Below, in pieces: positions 1-12,090 of a DNA stretch of 64,000 bases. The notes beneath the pieces are model-generated. The model ran no database searches. It worked only from the letters and a program-made list of their open reading frames with translations, and had not been told where the DNA came from. Position 1 is the stretch's first letter. Every line of letters begins with the position of its first letter. Position numbers and translations under genes: made by a program. Location of the stretch: assembly GCA_028023455.1 (NCBI GenBank), contig JAQFVV010000002.1, forward strand, positions 30,945,725 through 31,009,724, read 5' to 3'. The stretch is from Epiperipatus broadwayi. Its lineage: Eukaryota > Onychophora > Udeonychophora > Euonychophora > Peripatidae.

Positions 1-60
1 ACTACAATATATACCATTCAGAAGGTACTAATCTTGATGATGGTACTAGTGTAGGAATTT

Positions 61-178
61 CTTCTTTTTTTTTTTCCATATGTCATAGCATCGGCCGGGA
101 GGCGAACCCACAACCGTCTGCAACCAACTACTTGCTTGCAAGGCAGCTGCGAAGACCTCTCGGCTAACAATGCTTGAC
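61..178 (-). mobile_element. tRNA-derived SINE, copy 1
   Basis: Short tRNA-like SINE read on the minus strand. It has an A-box-like stretch (GCCGAGAGGTC), an anticodon-arm-like hairpin around TTGCAAG, a B box (GGTTCGCCTCC), then a short CATATG-type end and a poly(A) tail, seen here as poly(T) at 65-75. A perfect 9-bp target-site duplication (TAGGAATTT) lies at 52-60 and 179-187. The head resembles a class II tRNA such as Leu or Ser, and there is essentially no body after the tRNA part. It belongs to the same family as the copies at 5.1, 7.6, 18.6, 41.8, 42.1 and 55.6 kb. Confidence 0.85.
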
Positions 179-187
179 TAGGAATTT

Positions 188-699
188 ATCATTGTCTTAT
201 ATTTTATAGTTCTCAGTTTTATGAAAAAGCTTCTTTACTTGTAGACGTATATATTGTTGATGTAATATTGTTTATATTTATTTTTAATTTATTTTATTTT
301 ATCTTTTTTTTGCACTAAGTGATGTTGGCATCACTTGTTTGATGACCGTAAGCATTGCTTAATTATTGTTGTTTGATAGGAACTGGTTTAAATTTTTTTT
401 TTGTATGTGTGTGCATGCATGCGATTTCTTCTTTCTCTTCATATTTATGAATCTTTTCCTTAATATGAACAGACTTTTTTTCTGCCACCATGTTGTAGCA
501 TAGATCCAATATTAATTTTCAATAAAGCTTTTTAAGATTAACAGTGTTAACTTCTTTGATTTTTGGCTCTAATTTGTATTTTATAGATTCTGAGAACAAC
601 ATCTATTTCTAAGTTTTGCTTTAGTACCTAGTGATAGTCTTTCTGCCTATTTTTTTTATAGGATAAGGTAGCCACACTTACAATATTTATTTCATACTT
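188..699. other. AT-rich intronic sequence, no feature recognised
   Basis: Poly(T)-rich, stop-dense sequence. No ORF, repeat relative or structured RNA was recognised. Confidence 0.5.
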
Positions 700-1380
700 T
701 CACACGATCCTCAACTCTCCATGCCATCTCATATTGCTGACCCACCTGATCACACACATGTTGAAAAGATAAATAATCACCAATATACATATTTTTATGC
801 TAAACGAGCAATCATCAGTTGGTCCAGATTATTATCTCCACACATATATATACAATCAGTGCTCAGCTTTATATTAGAATAGCCAATCTTCATACTTTAA
901 TGGATATGTTTCAAACTACTCCAACTCACAACTCTTCAGCCTTCCATTTCATTGAAAATTTGATGATGGAGCATTCAAAGCCCACATTAGTGCCAAGGTT
1001 GTCATCCTATCCATGTTGACATTTAGTCATTCTAATTCCTCATGTACAAGAGAATAATCCCTTTTTACATAGGGGTCAGAATGAAAATGTCAATGTGGGC
1101 TTTGAATGTTCCATCATCAGATTTTCAATGAAATGGAAGGCTGAAGAGTTGTGAGTTGGAGTAGTTTGAAGCCTGCCCATTAAAGTATGAAGATTGGCTA
1201 GCTTAATATAAAGCTGAGCACTGATTGTATATATGTGTGGAGATAATAATCTGGACCAACTGATTATTGCTGGTTTAGCACAAAATACTTATATTGGTGA
1301 TTATTTATTTTTTCAACATGTGTGTGATCAGGAGGGTCAGCAATATGAGATGGCATGGAGAGTTGAGAATTGTGTGAATT
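700..1380. repeat. H1 palindromic hammerhead repeat, copy 1
   Basis: Head-to-head inverted repeat with arms of about 340 bp (roughly 700-1045 and 1065-1380). Both arms carry the H1 unit: the stretch around 'ggcttcaatctactcca', then a hammerhead-like module. The hammerheads are decayed. On the minus strand at 772-838 the CTGATGA core is kept but GAAA has become AAAA. On the plus strand at 1246-1308 the core reads CTGATTA and the second box AAAA. No target duplication was found. Short ORFs in the arms are by-products of the repeat. Confidence 0.8.
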
Positions 1381-1737
1381 GCACATACATTACATATATA
1401 TATATATATTGAACCTGATTGAAATCCGATTAAGTTTTTAATTTTCACTAAACTTAATTTTTGTTAAATCTTATATGTTTAAATTTTATTATTATTTAAA
1501 AAAGAATACGTGTATCAAAATACACAAGCGTTTATATGTAAAACACGTTTATATCATTTTAATGTTTATTGATTTATTTTAGTTTTCTTATACCGCTTGT
1601 TTTTACTTTAAATCAATTAATTAAAAAAAACAAGCAACCTAGCTAATTACATTCCTGTGGCTTTTATTTTAAAGAGTGGAGATTTGATTTTTATGTAGTT
1701 GTTTTCATTTCAATAATCCCTGGGTAGAATTCTTAGA
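1381..1737. other. AT-rich sequence, no feature
   Basis: Contains a short (AT)n run near 1393-1410. Nothing else was recognised. Confidence 0.5.
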
Positions 1738-3540
1738 TAGATTGAGCGGGAGATTAATATTTGCCTTGCCTAAGGCATAGAAATTGAACTACAAGGAAGG
1801 TGTTTCGCGGGAAATGGAGCGACGTATAAATAGCCCCGAAAATTTGGAGAGTTAGAATTCATTATTCGTCACTAGACAAGCTGTTCCTCAAGTGAAAGTT
1901 TATCTCAACGGACATTTAAATTCTTAAAGGAAATTCGCTGTTATTTAAATCCTTTTGCTTGCAACAAGATGAAAAATTCTATACGTGTTACCACCACCCG
2001 AATGGCTTGCTAACTCAACAAAAGACGGATCCCTGACTTCCAAATTTGCTCCAGTAATGCTTTAAACACCTACAAGAAGCTGGAACCTCGTTACATCTAC
2101 CTTGCCATGGTCGAAGAACCTGAAAATGAACTTAAGTAAAAGTGCGCACTCTACACAAACCCTGTTTTACCGAAAGGTAACTATTTGCTTTTATTCTTCC
2201 CAGGATAAATTAATTCTCATTAAATCTCCGCTCAATCTAATCATAAATATCATTCTTAAATAATAGTTATACTCATATTTAACCTTTATTGTGTTTTCTT
2301 ATATTTTTGTAATGGGTTTTGGAATCTTAGTTTTAAGATTCCCAATTTGCTTTCAGTTTTGTTTATTGGAGAGTGACGAATGAGTTTTATATTTATATTT
2401 TTATGCCTACAACTTTTTATAAATGCTTTAGCGGTCGTGCATTTTAAATGCTTACCTGTAATTATTTAGTATTCAATAATCAATTTGTAAACACTGTGTT
2501 TGCGCTTTCGCAAACCTCTGAAAATCTTTTGGCTGGCGACTTTATCGTCTAATTTGTCGCAGGTGGAGATTTCGTTTCTAATATCTCTAAAAGCGGAAAT
2601 TAGAATTGTGTTTTTCTTTGTAATTTTATAAGTCGTCAGCAGGAAGATAAAATTTATCCTTTCTTAAATTACAGGTGAGTGATACTTTCGTTCTGCTAAA
2701 GTGTTTACAACTTTTAATATTTTCGTACTCATGTGCACTCTCTGATAGATTTATTTTTGTATTTATTACGTATGCTTTAAATTTATCAGAGCATGTACTC
2801 AGAATTTGTTTGTAATTCATTTTCTTTTCTTTAATGGCTGGGGCAGACGTAAACTGTTTTTCTAATTATTTGCTTGTCTCCTATTGAGACCCTTTCTGAT
2901 TAATTTTAAAGTAATTTTTGCCAATCATTTGGCTGGGATTCACCAGTTTTTAATTGTTTAACTTCCTTTCAATCTTATTTTTCAGTTGTTCTTGAGGTGG
3001 ATCAATCACCGTTATTTTAAATGTAGTAATAGGTGCAGTTCTTACCGATATAAGGACATTCGAGATCTGACCATGTTTAGATCTCGAAAAGCTCATCGGC
3101 ACTGGCTTCTTTGATCTATTTCAAGGACATATTGTTTGAATATCTGAAAGTGAGAACCAATGTTAGGATGAATCCTCGGCTGAATGAAATTTGCTTCCTC
3201 CCTTTTAAATTTGTTTATTAGAGAATCAGTAGATCTGCCAGAGCATCGCATTTAGTCTTTCTGGTACACGCCTGAGCTAATCATATTTGTTAACTTATAA
3301 ACTTTTCTTATAAGTTAATTTTCTCTTAATAAAATTTTATTAAATATGTTTAAACTTAATTTGGCTGATGTTTGTCTTTGTGCTTTTGTCTCAATTGTCT
3401 AAACAATTTAAGATCTCTTGTTTCTCCCTGAGTCTAGTCGGCACAAACCATCATCATCATCTATTCTGATCACAGTAAACAAATTTTCCAGACACGTAGT
3501 GGTCTGGTGGCGCCATCTGTATCAGAATAGATTGATAGAC
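1738..3540 (+). mobile_element. Possible solo LTR or promoter-bearing retroelement fragment
   Basis: This stretch is less AT-rich than its flanks and has a promoter-like order: a TATAAATA box at 1825-1832, a possible splice donor after 2170 (AAAGGTAACT), and an AATAAA polyadenylation signal at 3328-3333. Two inverted 20-bp segments at about 1738-1757 and 2218-2240 (AGATTGAGCGG and its complement) bracket the first 500 bp. The long TATA-to-poly(A) layout resembles the long LTRs at 25-38 kb, but I could not fix TG...CA ends or a target duplication. It could instead be a host promoter. No coding region is visible. Confidence 0.3.
1825..1832 (+). promoter_or_regulatory. TATA box (TATAAATA)
   Basis: Good TATA match in a locally GC-richer context. 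It probably belongs to the LTR-like stretch around it; transcription is not shown. Confidence 0.4.
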
Positions 3541-3904
3541 GAAAGTTAAAAGCTTTCGTCCGGCACAATATATATATATGCAGGTTTAAGCCTGTACAGT
3601 GTATTAATTTAAATATTTATTTCAGAGATGTTATTGAGCGTGATTATTTTTGTAGTCAAGAATGGTAATCTCGATTATCTGCTTATTTCAGGAGCAAAAT
3701 TTAAATCTTAGGCAATTAATAGAACTACTAGATTCTTTTTTGTCCAAATAAAAAGGTTATAGTAGCATTGATGATAGCGTTTTTTTTAACAGGATAGAAT
3801 CTCTGGATAAGTGCTCTTACAAGTTGAGCATTGTTAGGAGTACACATATTACTATTTCTTATTTATTTTTGAAATACGAGACATAGTTCATATACTTGGA
3901 GTTG

Positions 3905-4270
3905 GGATTTGAACACAGATTTTCAAGCTCCCTTAACTATCCACTCTATCTTATACAACCATACACATGGCCACACACATGTGAAAGGGCTAAATGATTT
4001 CTGGCATATATATTTCTTCTGAACCAGTACTCACCAGCTGCTGCAACCTCACCCACACATATACATAATCAGTGCTTGCTCTATATTAAGATTATTGATT
4101 ATATATGTGTGGGGGAGATGATGATCTGGACCAGTTGGTGAGTGCTGGTTCAGCATGAAATATGTATATTGGAGGGCATTTATCGTTTTCGCATGTGTGT
4201 GGACATGTGTATCGATTGTATGACATAGAGTAGATAGCTGAAGGGAGGTTGAAATTTTGTATTCAAACGT
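3905..4270. repeat. H1 palindromic hammerhead repeat, copy 2
   Basis: Short palindromic H1 copy whose arms meet near 4090. Both arms start with the GGATTTGAAC-type end. The plus-strand arm keeps GAAA at the hammerhead, but the core reads TTGGTGA; the minus-strand arm reads CTGGTGA. Both ribozymes look dead. The central part of the H1 unit is missing, as in the copy near 60 kb. Confidence 0.75.
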
Positions 4271-5095
4271 CCTATATTAATTTTTTATTTATTGGACGGC
4301 ATATGGAATCTTCACATCCGAGATATCTAACAGGCTATTATTTTTACATGAACATTAGTTGCATTAATTATCGTTTAATTATTAAACCATCAACTATTAT
4401 AATAAAAAAAAAATTTAACCAAGTTAACGAAGTCTCAAAGAGCTGTGGTTAATTTAATATTTGCATGCTTTTATTAACTTGTGAAGTTCAGATGAATTAT
4501 TTTAATAATCTGTACTCTTATCAGCACTAAATAGTCTATTATCATTTTAAGAAGGTAATTAATTGTTTATCAAATCAATATATTTCAGAATAAGTTAAAA
4601 TTTATATTTATGTAAAAAGAAACAATACATAACTCTAACTGAAATCTCTGTATAATATATTACACGCCTCATAGCTATATAATTTTCGGCTACACCCCCC
4701 TCCCCGCTTTTTTTTTTTGAGTGGGCTGCAAATTTTAGGCTTTTCTTTATTGAAAGAGGGAGTATGGCTGAAAGCAATATAGTCATGGGATGTTTAAAAT
4801 ATTAAATATATATTGTAACCGGTTGGGTTACATGGTACACCCATAATGATATAGTGTGTGTGCATATATATATAAAGTAAAGGAAAAGTAGAAATAAACA
4901 CAGACATACATTTTTGTAGATATTTTTCTTTATTTCCTAAAATAAAATAATAAGTAAAGGGTTAAATAACTGGGTTTAAAATAAAATTTCATTATGAAAT
5001 TAATATTTTAAAAAGGTCTGATGTTTTCTGATAATTTTAAAAAATGTCTTTTTGAAATCTTTAATTAATTTATAAATTTCTATTATCTAAGTAAA
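4271..5095. other. Intronic sequence without recognised features
   Basis: AT-rich with C-rich and T-rich runs near 4695-4720. No supported gene or repeat. Confidence 0.5.
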
Positions 5096-5106
5096 AACAT
5101 GTATGT

Positions 5107-5200
5107 GATTAAGCGTTGGTGGCCAAGTGGTCAGTACACATGCCTTACAAGCAGTTATCCCGGGTTCGCTTCCCGGCCGATGCTTTGACATATGAAAAAA
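5107..5200 (+). mobile_element. tRNA-derived SINE, copy 2
   Basis: Plus-strand copy of the tRNA-like SINE: GGCCAAGTGGTC (A-box-like), CTTACAAGC anticodon-like loop, GGGTTCGCTTCCC B box, and an A-rich tail. An 11-bp target duplication (AACATGTATGT) lies at 5096-5106 and 5201-5211. Confidence 0.85.
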
Positions 5201-5211
5201 AACATGTATGT

Positions 5212-7590
5212 AGATTCCAAGGGAGGTTAGAGAGATAAAAATAAAACTCTGTTTTCAATCAAGGTGTTGTTATCACCTCAGATGATTCGATAAAAGGGTG
5301 ATAAAAATATCAGCTGCAGTCTGGATTGTAGTTTTTGTAGGAGCTGAACAGAACAGCTTGGCTATTAAACATTTTTGAGTAAGTGGCAGCAATTGGCTGA
5401 CCAAAATAGATAGATAGCCGCAGTTTGTTGTTGGTTGTAGAAGAGAGTTGGCAGAATAGCTACCATAAACTGGTGTAGTTGAAGGCAGGACAATAGATCC
5501 AGGTGCTGCTACTATTTTCCTTCACAGGAGTTTTGATTTACTTGAAGATGGGTCACTTCTGAATCAATAGCCTGAAAAAATGAGGACAAAATAGGTAGCA
5601 GAGTTATACAGAGTTCCTATGAAGATCTAAGGGAGTACAGTCCAGTAGCTGACCTATAGTTTACTGCAGAGTTTTGATTCATGAGGCCAGGGTCACTTCA
5701 AATGGATTAACTAGCTGCTTAAATATGTTCTAGAAGACGGCTTGACAATTGCTTGGACCACAAAAGGAAGCTCATGGTATGCCAACAAATTACCAGAATT
5801 ATATACTTTTACCTGATAATGACAACAAACCTGGATTACATTTTTCTGATGGACCAAAAACCAAGCTTACCAAGAGAAAGCTTGAAGAACTTGGTATATG
5901 TATGCTGCTGTTTATCTATAAACACAGGGAACCACAGATAATCACATCGCATGTATATACAGTGAGTTATTTTATTTTAATATTTCTTAAAATGACTTTT
6001 AAAATTATAAATTAATAACTTAAAGCAAAACAAGTAAATAATTTTCTTGAGTCAAATGTCTAAAAGAAAGACGATTTGATATATATAAATTTAAAGAAAT
6101 TCTTTTCGGTAATTCCTTATAAAAATGACATTAAAAGAAGAATATATAACTTAACTGGAAGCATAATTTTGTTTAATTTAAAATCAAAAAAAAAAGAGAA
6201 TAGGATGTTAAACTTTATGAAAGATTTAAGCAACATGATTCTATATACTTTCAATATTGAATTAATTATGAAAAATATAATATTACCGTAATAAGTTAAA
6301 AGACGTAACGTCAGTGTGTGAATACACGCACACACACATATATGTACATCTTAAAACATTAGTATTTTTTTTATATACAACTGAAAGGTTTAATTGTGTA
6401 TTTATTATTTTATATGACGACTGTAATATAAGTCACTTGTCCCGCATATTTATGTGTGCATATATATATGTTAATGATTGTCAAATAGGACATATGTGCA
6501 AATTTTAATCTTTTTTTTAAATAATTAAATGTCAATTGAAATATATTAATTGTATATTATAAATTGCGCTTCTGTGTGCACATATATGTAAATCAATGTA
6601 ACAATTTGAATTTTGAATAGTAATTACATAAATCACCAATGTGATAATTTTTTTTGTATAAGATTTAATTTATATGTATAGCCACATAGACCTTAATTTC
6701 AATTTTTTATTTTTATTATTAATTGTTAAAATTGTATTAAATCATCATTTCTTAGTCACATAACAGTAATAGAGCTTGGGTTCTGTAAGCTAGATTCGTG
6801 CACGGGATGAATATATAAATGGGGATGTGTACGTAGTGCTTTGGGATATCTAGAGATGATCAATCATCATCCTGGTTGGCACAAAAGAGAATACTCTTTA
6901 AAGCCCATGCACTATATTTTATTTAGTTTTATTAGAAGTTAAGTTTATAGTTGGCTATTACAAGTGGCCTGAACATTGATGATGATCAGTATGTTTGAAA
7001 TGTCCCAGCGTTATTGTTTCAGTTTCTGATTATTGTGTATTTTAATGGATGGGCACTAAGCTGGTGCATCCAAGTTATTTAAATAATTGCCCAAGGTGGC
7101 AAAGGCTCAATAGTTAGCCTGTTCTACAGAAGACCATTTCCAATTCAGTCCTAAGATTGACTGTTGATTGGTTGTACTTATTTATTTTAATTGTTGACCA
7201 TCCATGATGACGAATAGTTTATTTTGAGTATTACTTATAATTATTTTTACTTGATAATGCTGGTTAATGTATGATGAATTATGTTTTTAGTTGCTGGCTG
7301 ATATCTCATCAATGATCTTGGAGATCTCTTGATTTTACGCTCCCCTTGAATATACTACTTATATATACTTTTGAATAATTAATTATTGAATTTGATATTT
7401 TGAACTGGGGTTGATTATCATTTTTACATCACACCAGGTACAAACATTTTCCTTCCACTTCCTATACCCCATCCCATTACGATATTAAAGCACTATAAAA
7501 CATTGCTAGAAAATTTCAGAAGTGCTATCTGTATTTACAAACGCAAAGCTTAAATAATGCAGTATAGGTAAAAAGGTATATGTATAAAAC
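5212..7590. other. Intronic sequence, no supported gene
   Basis: Mostly low-complexity AT-rich DNA. The stretch 5290-5905 is more balanced in composition and has a short open frame at 5749-6015, but I see no domain, no homology I recognise and no splice-site pair, so I do not call it coding. (CA)n and (AT)n runs lie near 6325 and 6460. Confidence 0.45.
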
Positions 7591-7688
7591 GTGGTGGTCG
7601 AGAGATCAGCGACAGGGGCTTTACAAGCAATTGTCCTGGGTTAGGGGGGTTTCTTCATAGCTGATGCTATGACACATGAGAAAAAAAA
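7591..7688 (+). mobile_element. tRNA-derived SINE, copy 3
   Basis: Recognisable A-box region (GGTCGAGAGATCAGCGAC), CTTTACAAGC loop and GATGCTATGACACATGAG end with a poly(A) tail. The B-box region is damaged by a G-run (TTAGGGGGGTTTC). No clean target duplication. Confidence 0.7.
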
Positions 7689-8125
7689 TATATAAAAATA
7701 GTATCATAAGTAAATAGCTTTTTTTAAAAGTATATGGACACACATACACTCGTAGATACACATTTATAGATAAAATAAATAGCTTTAAAAAAATACCTAG
7801 TATTACTGTTTATTTTATAATATTTTCTTTATCTTATGCACACGCACATATATATATATTTGTGTGTGTTAAAAAATATATATATTTTTAATAGTTGTTT
7901 TATTTTAATTTTTGGCCTGGGGCAGTTGGCTTTTATTAGCTATTGTTCTAGGTAAAGTGTTTTCTAATTAACTAATTATAAGTGGATAACTCGGCACATT
8001 AAATATTTCCATATATATATATATAGAAATACATCTATACATGTGTGTATAATAAAGACTGTCTATGTATGTTTTAAAAAGACTATATATATATATATAT
8101 ATATTACTAATCTGTTTGCTTTTAG

Positions 8126-8233
8126 TAAGTGGAAAGCAGAATTGCAAGGTCGTACGCGAGCTTTACCTCACATTAAAACATATGCCATGTTTAGTCCAGA
8201 TTATCAGCGACTTGCCTGGTTTCTTGTGACAAG
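8126..8233 (+). CDS. TDP1: TDP1 internal exon (second HKN motif, His and Lys)
   Basis: Internal exon of tyrosyl-DNA phosphodiesterase 1, the nuclear and mitochondrial repair enzyme that removes trapped topoisomerase I peptides from DNA 3' ends. It follows a pyrimidine-rich acceptor (TCTGTTTGCTTTTAG) and ends before a GTAAAA donor. The first base completes a codon, 35 codons follow, and two bases remain. The translation contains PHIKTY, the second catalytic motif of the phospholipase D-like family: His and Lys correspond to human His493 and Lys495. It ends with AWFLVT plus AG, which the next exon at 41535 completes to Ser followed by Ala-Asn-Leu-Ser. The 5' splice phase implies an upstream exon, not found in 1-8125. 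The family match is very clear; gene activity is inferred. Confidence 0.93.
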
Positions 8234-8922
8234 GTAAAAAATAGTTTTTTTTTTAAGCATTGTATTAATTAGATTATATTTATATATAGAAACAAAAAGA
8301 GATGTTTTTTGTTTCTCTTAATTAAAGGATGTTATCCAAAAATTTCAAACATTATATTTACTTCTGCATATAGAAAATTGACCTGCTGTAAATGAAACCC
8401 AATCTCAGAAACAAATCTGTAAACAAACACCAAATTAAAAACATTTACTATCTTTTTAAAAATGAAAATAAATTATTTTTTACCTCAATATTACATAGTC
8501 TTCTGACTGGAATCTGGCTTTAGCACATCAGCATCTCAATTTCTATTTGACTGAATTGATGTGGAGGAGAAAAAAAATGGATGCTTTCAATTCTATTTTG
8601 GAGGACATCAAAAAGTTCAGTCTGCCCCAGTAATTACTCATTATTTTGATTAGAAAAAATGTGGTCATTATTATAAGGTATATATGTGTTTGTTGTTTTC
8701 TTTTTTTTTAAATTAAAATTTTAGGTCGCCATGTTGAATTTCATTCACAGCAGGTCTAATACTAAAGTATATTAAAAATTTTATTGAAACATTAGTTTTC
8801 TACATTGGTTGTCTTACTTTTGTTATAGATATCAATAAATTACTTCTTTACACACAATGCATTATGATCATTAAATTCTTCTAAACAGTGGACCATTTTG
8901 ACTTAGTTTTTTTCATATATGA
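8234..8922. other. Start of the 33.3-kb TDP1 intron
   Basis: AT-rich intronic DNA. At about 8575-8625 there is a short segment related to two direct repeats at 60824-60895 and 60967-61037 (GATGCTTTCAATTC, then a 'catcaaaaagttcagt'-like stretch). No coding sequence after the donor. Confidence 0.5.
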
Positions 8923-9800
8923 ATTTTTTCTACAGTACGGGCTTTTTCATACCTGCACTCCAATATGTAATATATAGGGGGTTTGAACTCAGACTTTCAC
9001 ACTACCCTCAACTATCCACACAATCTCATACTGCTGACACACTTGATCACATATATGTTGAAAAGATAAATAATCACCAATATACATATTTTGTGCTAAG
9101 CCAGTACTCATCAGTTGGTCCATGTTATCATCTCCACACATATACACAATCAAGGCTCAGCTTATATTAAGATAGCCAATCTTCATATTTTAATGTACTG
9201 GCTTCAATCCACTCCACCCCACAACTCTTCAGCAGTCCATTTCATTGAAAATCTAATGATGGAACGCTCAAAGCTCATATTCTCATCCTACTTGACCATA
9301 AGTGGTCATGTGAAAGTCTGAGTTCAAACCTCATATATTACATATTGGAGTGCAGGTATGAAAAGCCTGCACTGTAGAAAAAAAATTATATATTAAAATG
9401 TAGTGCTGTAATGTCTGCCCATCCCTCATATATGTATGTAAATGGATTATGTCCTGTACATGAGGGATCAGAGTGACTTATGATCATCATGGGTAGGATG
9501 AGAAGGTTGATACCAATGTGGGCTTTGAGTGTTCCATCATCAGATTTTCAATGAAATGAACTGCTGAAGAGTTGTGGGGTGGAGTAGATTGAAGCCTGTC
9601 CATTAAAGTATGAAGATTGGCTATCGTAATATAAGCTGAGCATTGATTGTATATAATTGTGTGGAGGTGATAATCTGGACCAACTGACGAGTGCTGTTTT
9701 AGCACAAAATATGGTTGTTGGTGATTATTTATCTTTTCGCTGTGTGGGTGATCAAATATGTGATCAGTATGAGATAGTGTGGATAGTTGAGGGTCGTGCG
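8923..9800. repeat. H1 palindromic hammerhead repeat, copy 3 (compound)
   Basis: Largest H1 copy. Outer leader segments (ACCTGCACTCC, GTAATATATA, GTTTGAACTCAG) occur inverted at 8930-9000 and 9300-9390, and the body is inverted again at 9480-9795. The result is a nested head-to-head arrangement. Hammerhead modules lie at about 9068-9130 (minus) and 9664-9730 (plus). Both keep CTGANGA and stem II, but GAAA is changed to AAAA, so cleavage is probably lost. Confidence 0.8.
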
Positions 9801-10373
9801 AATAGTCTGTTTCAGAACTTTTTTACTCTGGTCCAATTACTACATCAATAACATTTTTTGATGTAGAACAGAGAAAAAAAAAAGTTCGAAAAAAATTGTT
9901 GTTATTGAAAACTATTCATAAAGGAAAACTTTCGAATAAAAAAAAATAATGAAGTTAAAAAAAATATACTTATGGATTATTTTTATGCTAATAATTTTAA
10001 AGGAGTGCCAAAGTGTTGGAATAAGTCTTCGGTGGAGATAATGCTGAAGAATAAATGTATTTTTCATATTTTTATTTGATTTTTCATAACTATATGTAAT
10101 TTATGTACTAACTTTTTTCACATACTCTTTAGATTTTCTCTTGTTCTTTCATTTTCCTTAAATGAGAACTAATGTAATAATTTTTGTTCATCGATGAGCT
10201 ACTATTCTGAAGTCATGAATTATTTCAAGAATTTTGCGTCTGTAATGCTATTCGTCATTTTAAATTATTACTGTTACAATAAATTTATTCTTAAATGTAA
10301 TTATTTTAAATCAGCAGTTTATTTTTATTCTTTTAAAAAAAAAAAAGAATCTAGATTACATTAAACAATGAGG

Positions 10374-10705
10374 ATTGCCAATGCCTCAACAAGCTTTGTG
10401 ATAAATGCTTAGCCAGAGCGAGCATTTAAAATATCCCTGTCAGGAAACCCTCCCCCAACCCTTGAACATGTTTTTGTGCTTTGGCACTCCTCAGAGAGGT
10501 GTCAGGATAGGTTCTGAGGAGTGCCAAAGCATGAAACCATGGTCAGATGTTTGGGGGGGGTTCCTGACAGGGATATTTTAAATGCTCGCTCTGGCTAAGC
10601 ATTTATCACAAAGCTTGTTGAGGAATAGGCAATCCTCATTGTTTATAACTTACAAGCTTAAGAGAATAGGGTCATGTGATCTATGACTCTTATTTTGACT
10701 ATTTA
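10374..10705. repeat. H3 palindromic hammerhead repeat with 12-bp target duplication
   Basis: Near-perfect inverted repeat. AACAATGAGGATTGCC at 10374 is mirrored by GGCAATCCTCATTGTT at about 10627, and the arms include the AAGCTTTGTGATAAATGCTT segment. The element is flanked by TAGATTACATTA at 10362-10373 and 10706-10717. A hammerhead-like fold lies at 10500-10569 on the plus strand; its inverted partner on the minus strand is decayed. Relatives lie at 15.3, 19.8 and 22.3 kb. Confidence 0.8.
10500..10569 (+). ncRNA. Hammerhead ribozyme motif (H3)
   Basis: Core CTGAGGA at 10514-10520 fits CUGANGA. Stem II is GTGC/GCAT around CAAA (10521-10532), GAAA lies at 10533-10536, the short stem III is the palindrome CCATGG, and GTC ends at 10544, where cleavage is expected. 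The outer part of stem I is TGTCAGGA (10500-10507) with TCCTGACA (10562-10569). Inner stem I is weak (about two pairs), so activity is uncertain. Confidence 0.55.
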
Positions 10706-10717
10706 TAGATTACATTA

Positions 10718-11829
10718 GTTTCAAACAAATAAGACTTTTAATACTTGGATGTGGGATATTCCATAAATGGTTTAAAAAATGAATGTGCAAAACTTTTTAA
10801 AATAATTTTTTAAATGTAAACAAACTTTTATTATTTTCATTCACATAAATTTTATATAAAAAAAGTTTTACCCTCTATATAGTAATGTAGGTTGAAGTAA
10901 GGAGGGGTTCCCCTCTTTTCTTCCAAAATGTAAGCTTGTGGTTAAGACCTGTAGAGGTCCTTACTATCGCATTTTTACAGGCATATTCTTGAGGTTATAA
11001 CCTTAGTAAATATTACCTCTATACATATATAAAAGTATATAAACTATTAAAATTTTTTCCATGATGCATTTGTGATATATATATATTTGGAGTACTGGGT
11101 CCCAAAGTAAAGATAGATGTTGGGAGTGTAGGTAGTTTAAGATAGCAATATTAGTAATAGTAATAAAAGGATAACATAACAAGATTATCCATAAAAATAG
11201 TGTTGATGGTAAGGTAGTCAAAAACAATAGTAATATTTTTATATATAACAGAGTTTAGTTTATTATATATTGCACATTAGTTAAATTAATATATTCTTTT
11301 TACCACACATATATATGTTTATAAATGAAATGTGAACGTATATGTAAAGTAAATGCATATTTGCATATATGGTCGTCCATTGTAAACCTTCTTAAATATT
11401 CATTTGAAATAAAATTTTTATTTAAATTGGACATTTTAAAAGATTATTTCAAAATTTATTTGGGTTGGATAGATGAGTCTTGATGCAATGAATGTAAAAA
11501 TAAAAAATATGGGATTATAATATTTGTTATTTGTATTCTTTGAAATACATTCAACTAACTTAATCATAATACTCAGGGTAATATACCCAGTGCTTCAAAT
11601 ACGTATTAGTATTCTCTTTTCTTTGGGTTATTCACCCGGCCATTGATGCTAGTGTGAAAATTGAACTGATGTTCATGCTAGCGAACACTGGTCAGACCAG
11701 TGGTGCCTGAAGAAAAGAATAATATCATTCAAAATATTAATTCATATATTGATTTGTATGTTATTGTTAATAGTCAAATGTATTTAGAAGAGTCTGAATT
11801 TTTTTAAAAATATTTAACAATTCAAATAG
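10718..11829. other. Intronic sequence with one 86-bp-type repeat unit
   Basis: Unremarkable AT-rich DNA except for about 10920-11013, which is a single diverged unit of the repeat found in tandem at 63703-63875 (GTAAGCTTGTGGTTAA, CCTGTAGAGGTCC, ACTATCGCATTTT, GAGGTTATA). Confidence 0.55.
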
Positions 11830-12090
11830 ATGATGGAAATGTACCATGTTTTCCATTGAAAACAGGAGCTAGCTCTCTCTGCAAGCTGCATGCAATGCCA
11901 TCTATGTATCAGTACATACATTATGTAGTACCGTGAGATAGCTATATCCCATGAAAATTTTTAAGATACTACCATGTCTGGACCATGAGTTACTATGTGA
12001 AATATGTCAGCATTTTACACTTTGACCTGTGCTAACAGTAAATGCTTCACTTTCCATTGTGTATCTTCAGTGTAGTCTTGTCATTTTAGA
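11830..12090. repeat. Dispersed repeat also present at 52.5 kb
   Basis: The segment around 11955-12030 (AAAATTTTTAAGATACTACC, GGACCATGAGTTAC, AAATATGTCAGC) matches 52640-52700 at roughly two thirds identity by eye. It may be an old mariner-like non-autonomous fragment, but no terminal repeats were found. Confidence 0.4.

Noticed and set aside
819-1019. Open frame shared in part by 9115, 9487, 20820 and 49392
   Set aside because: All are translations of the H1 repeat; the similarity is at the DNA level and in both orientations.
5749-6015. 88-codon open frame in a less AT-rich stretch
   Set aside because: No recognisable domain, no splice sites in a fitting phase, and no match to the missing TDP1 exon.
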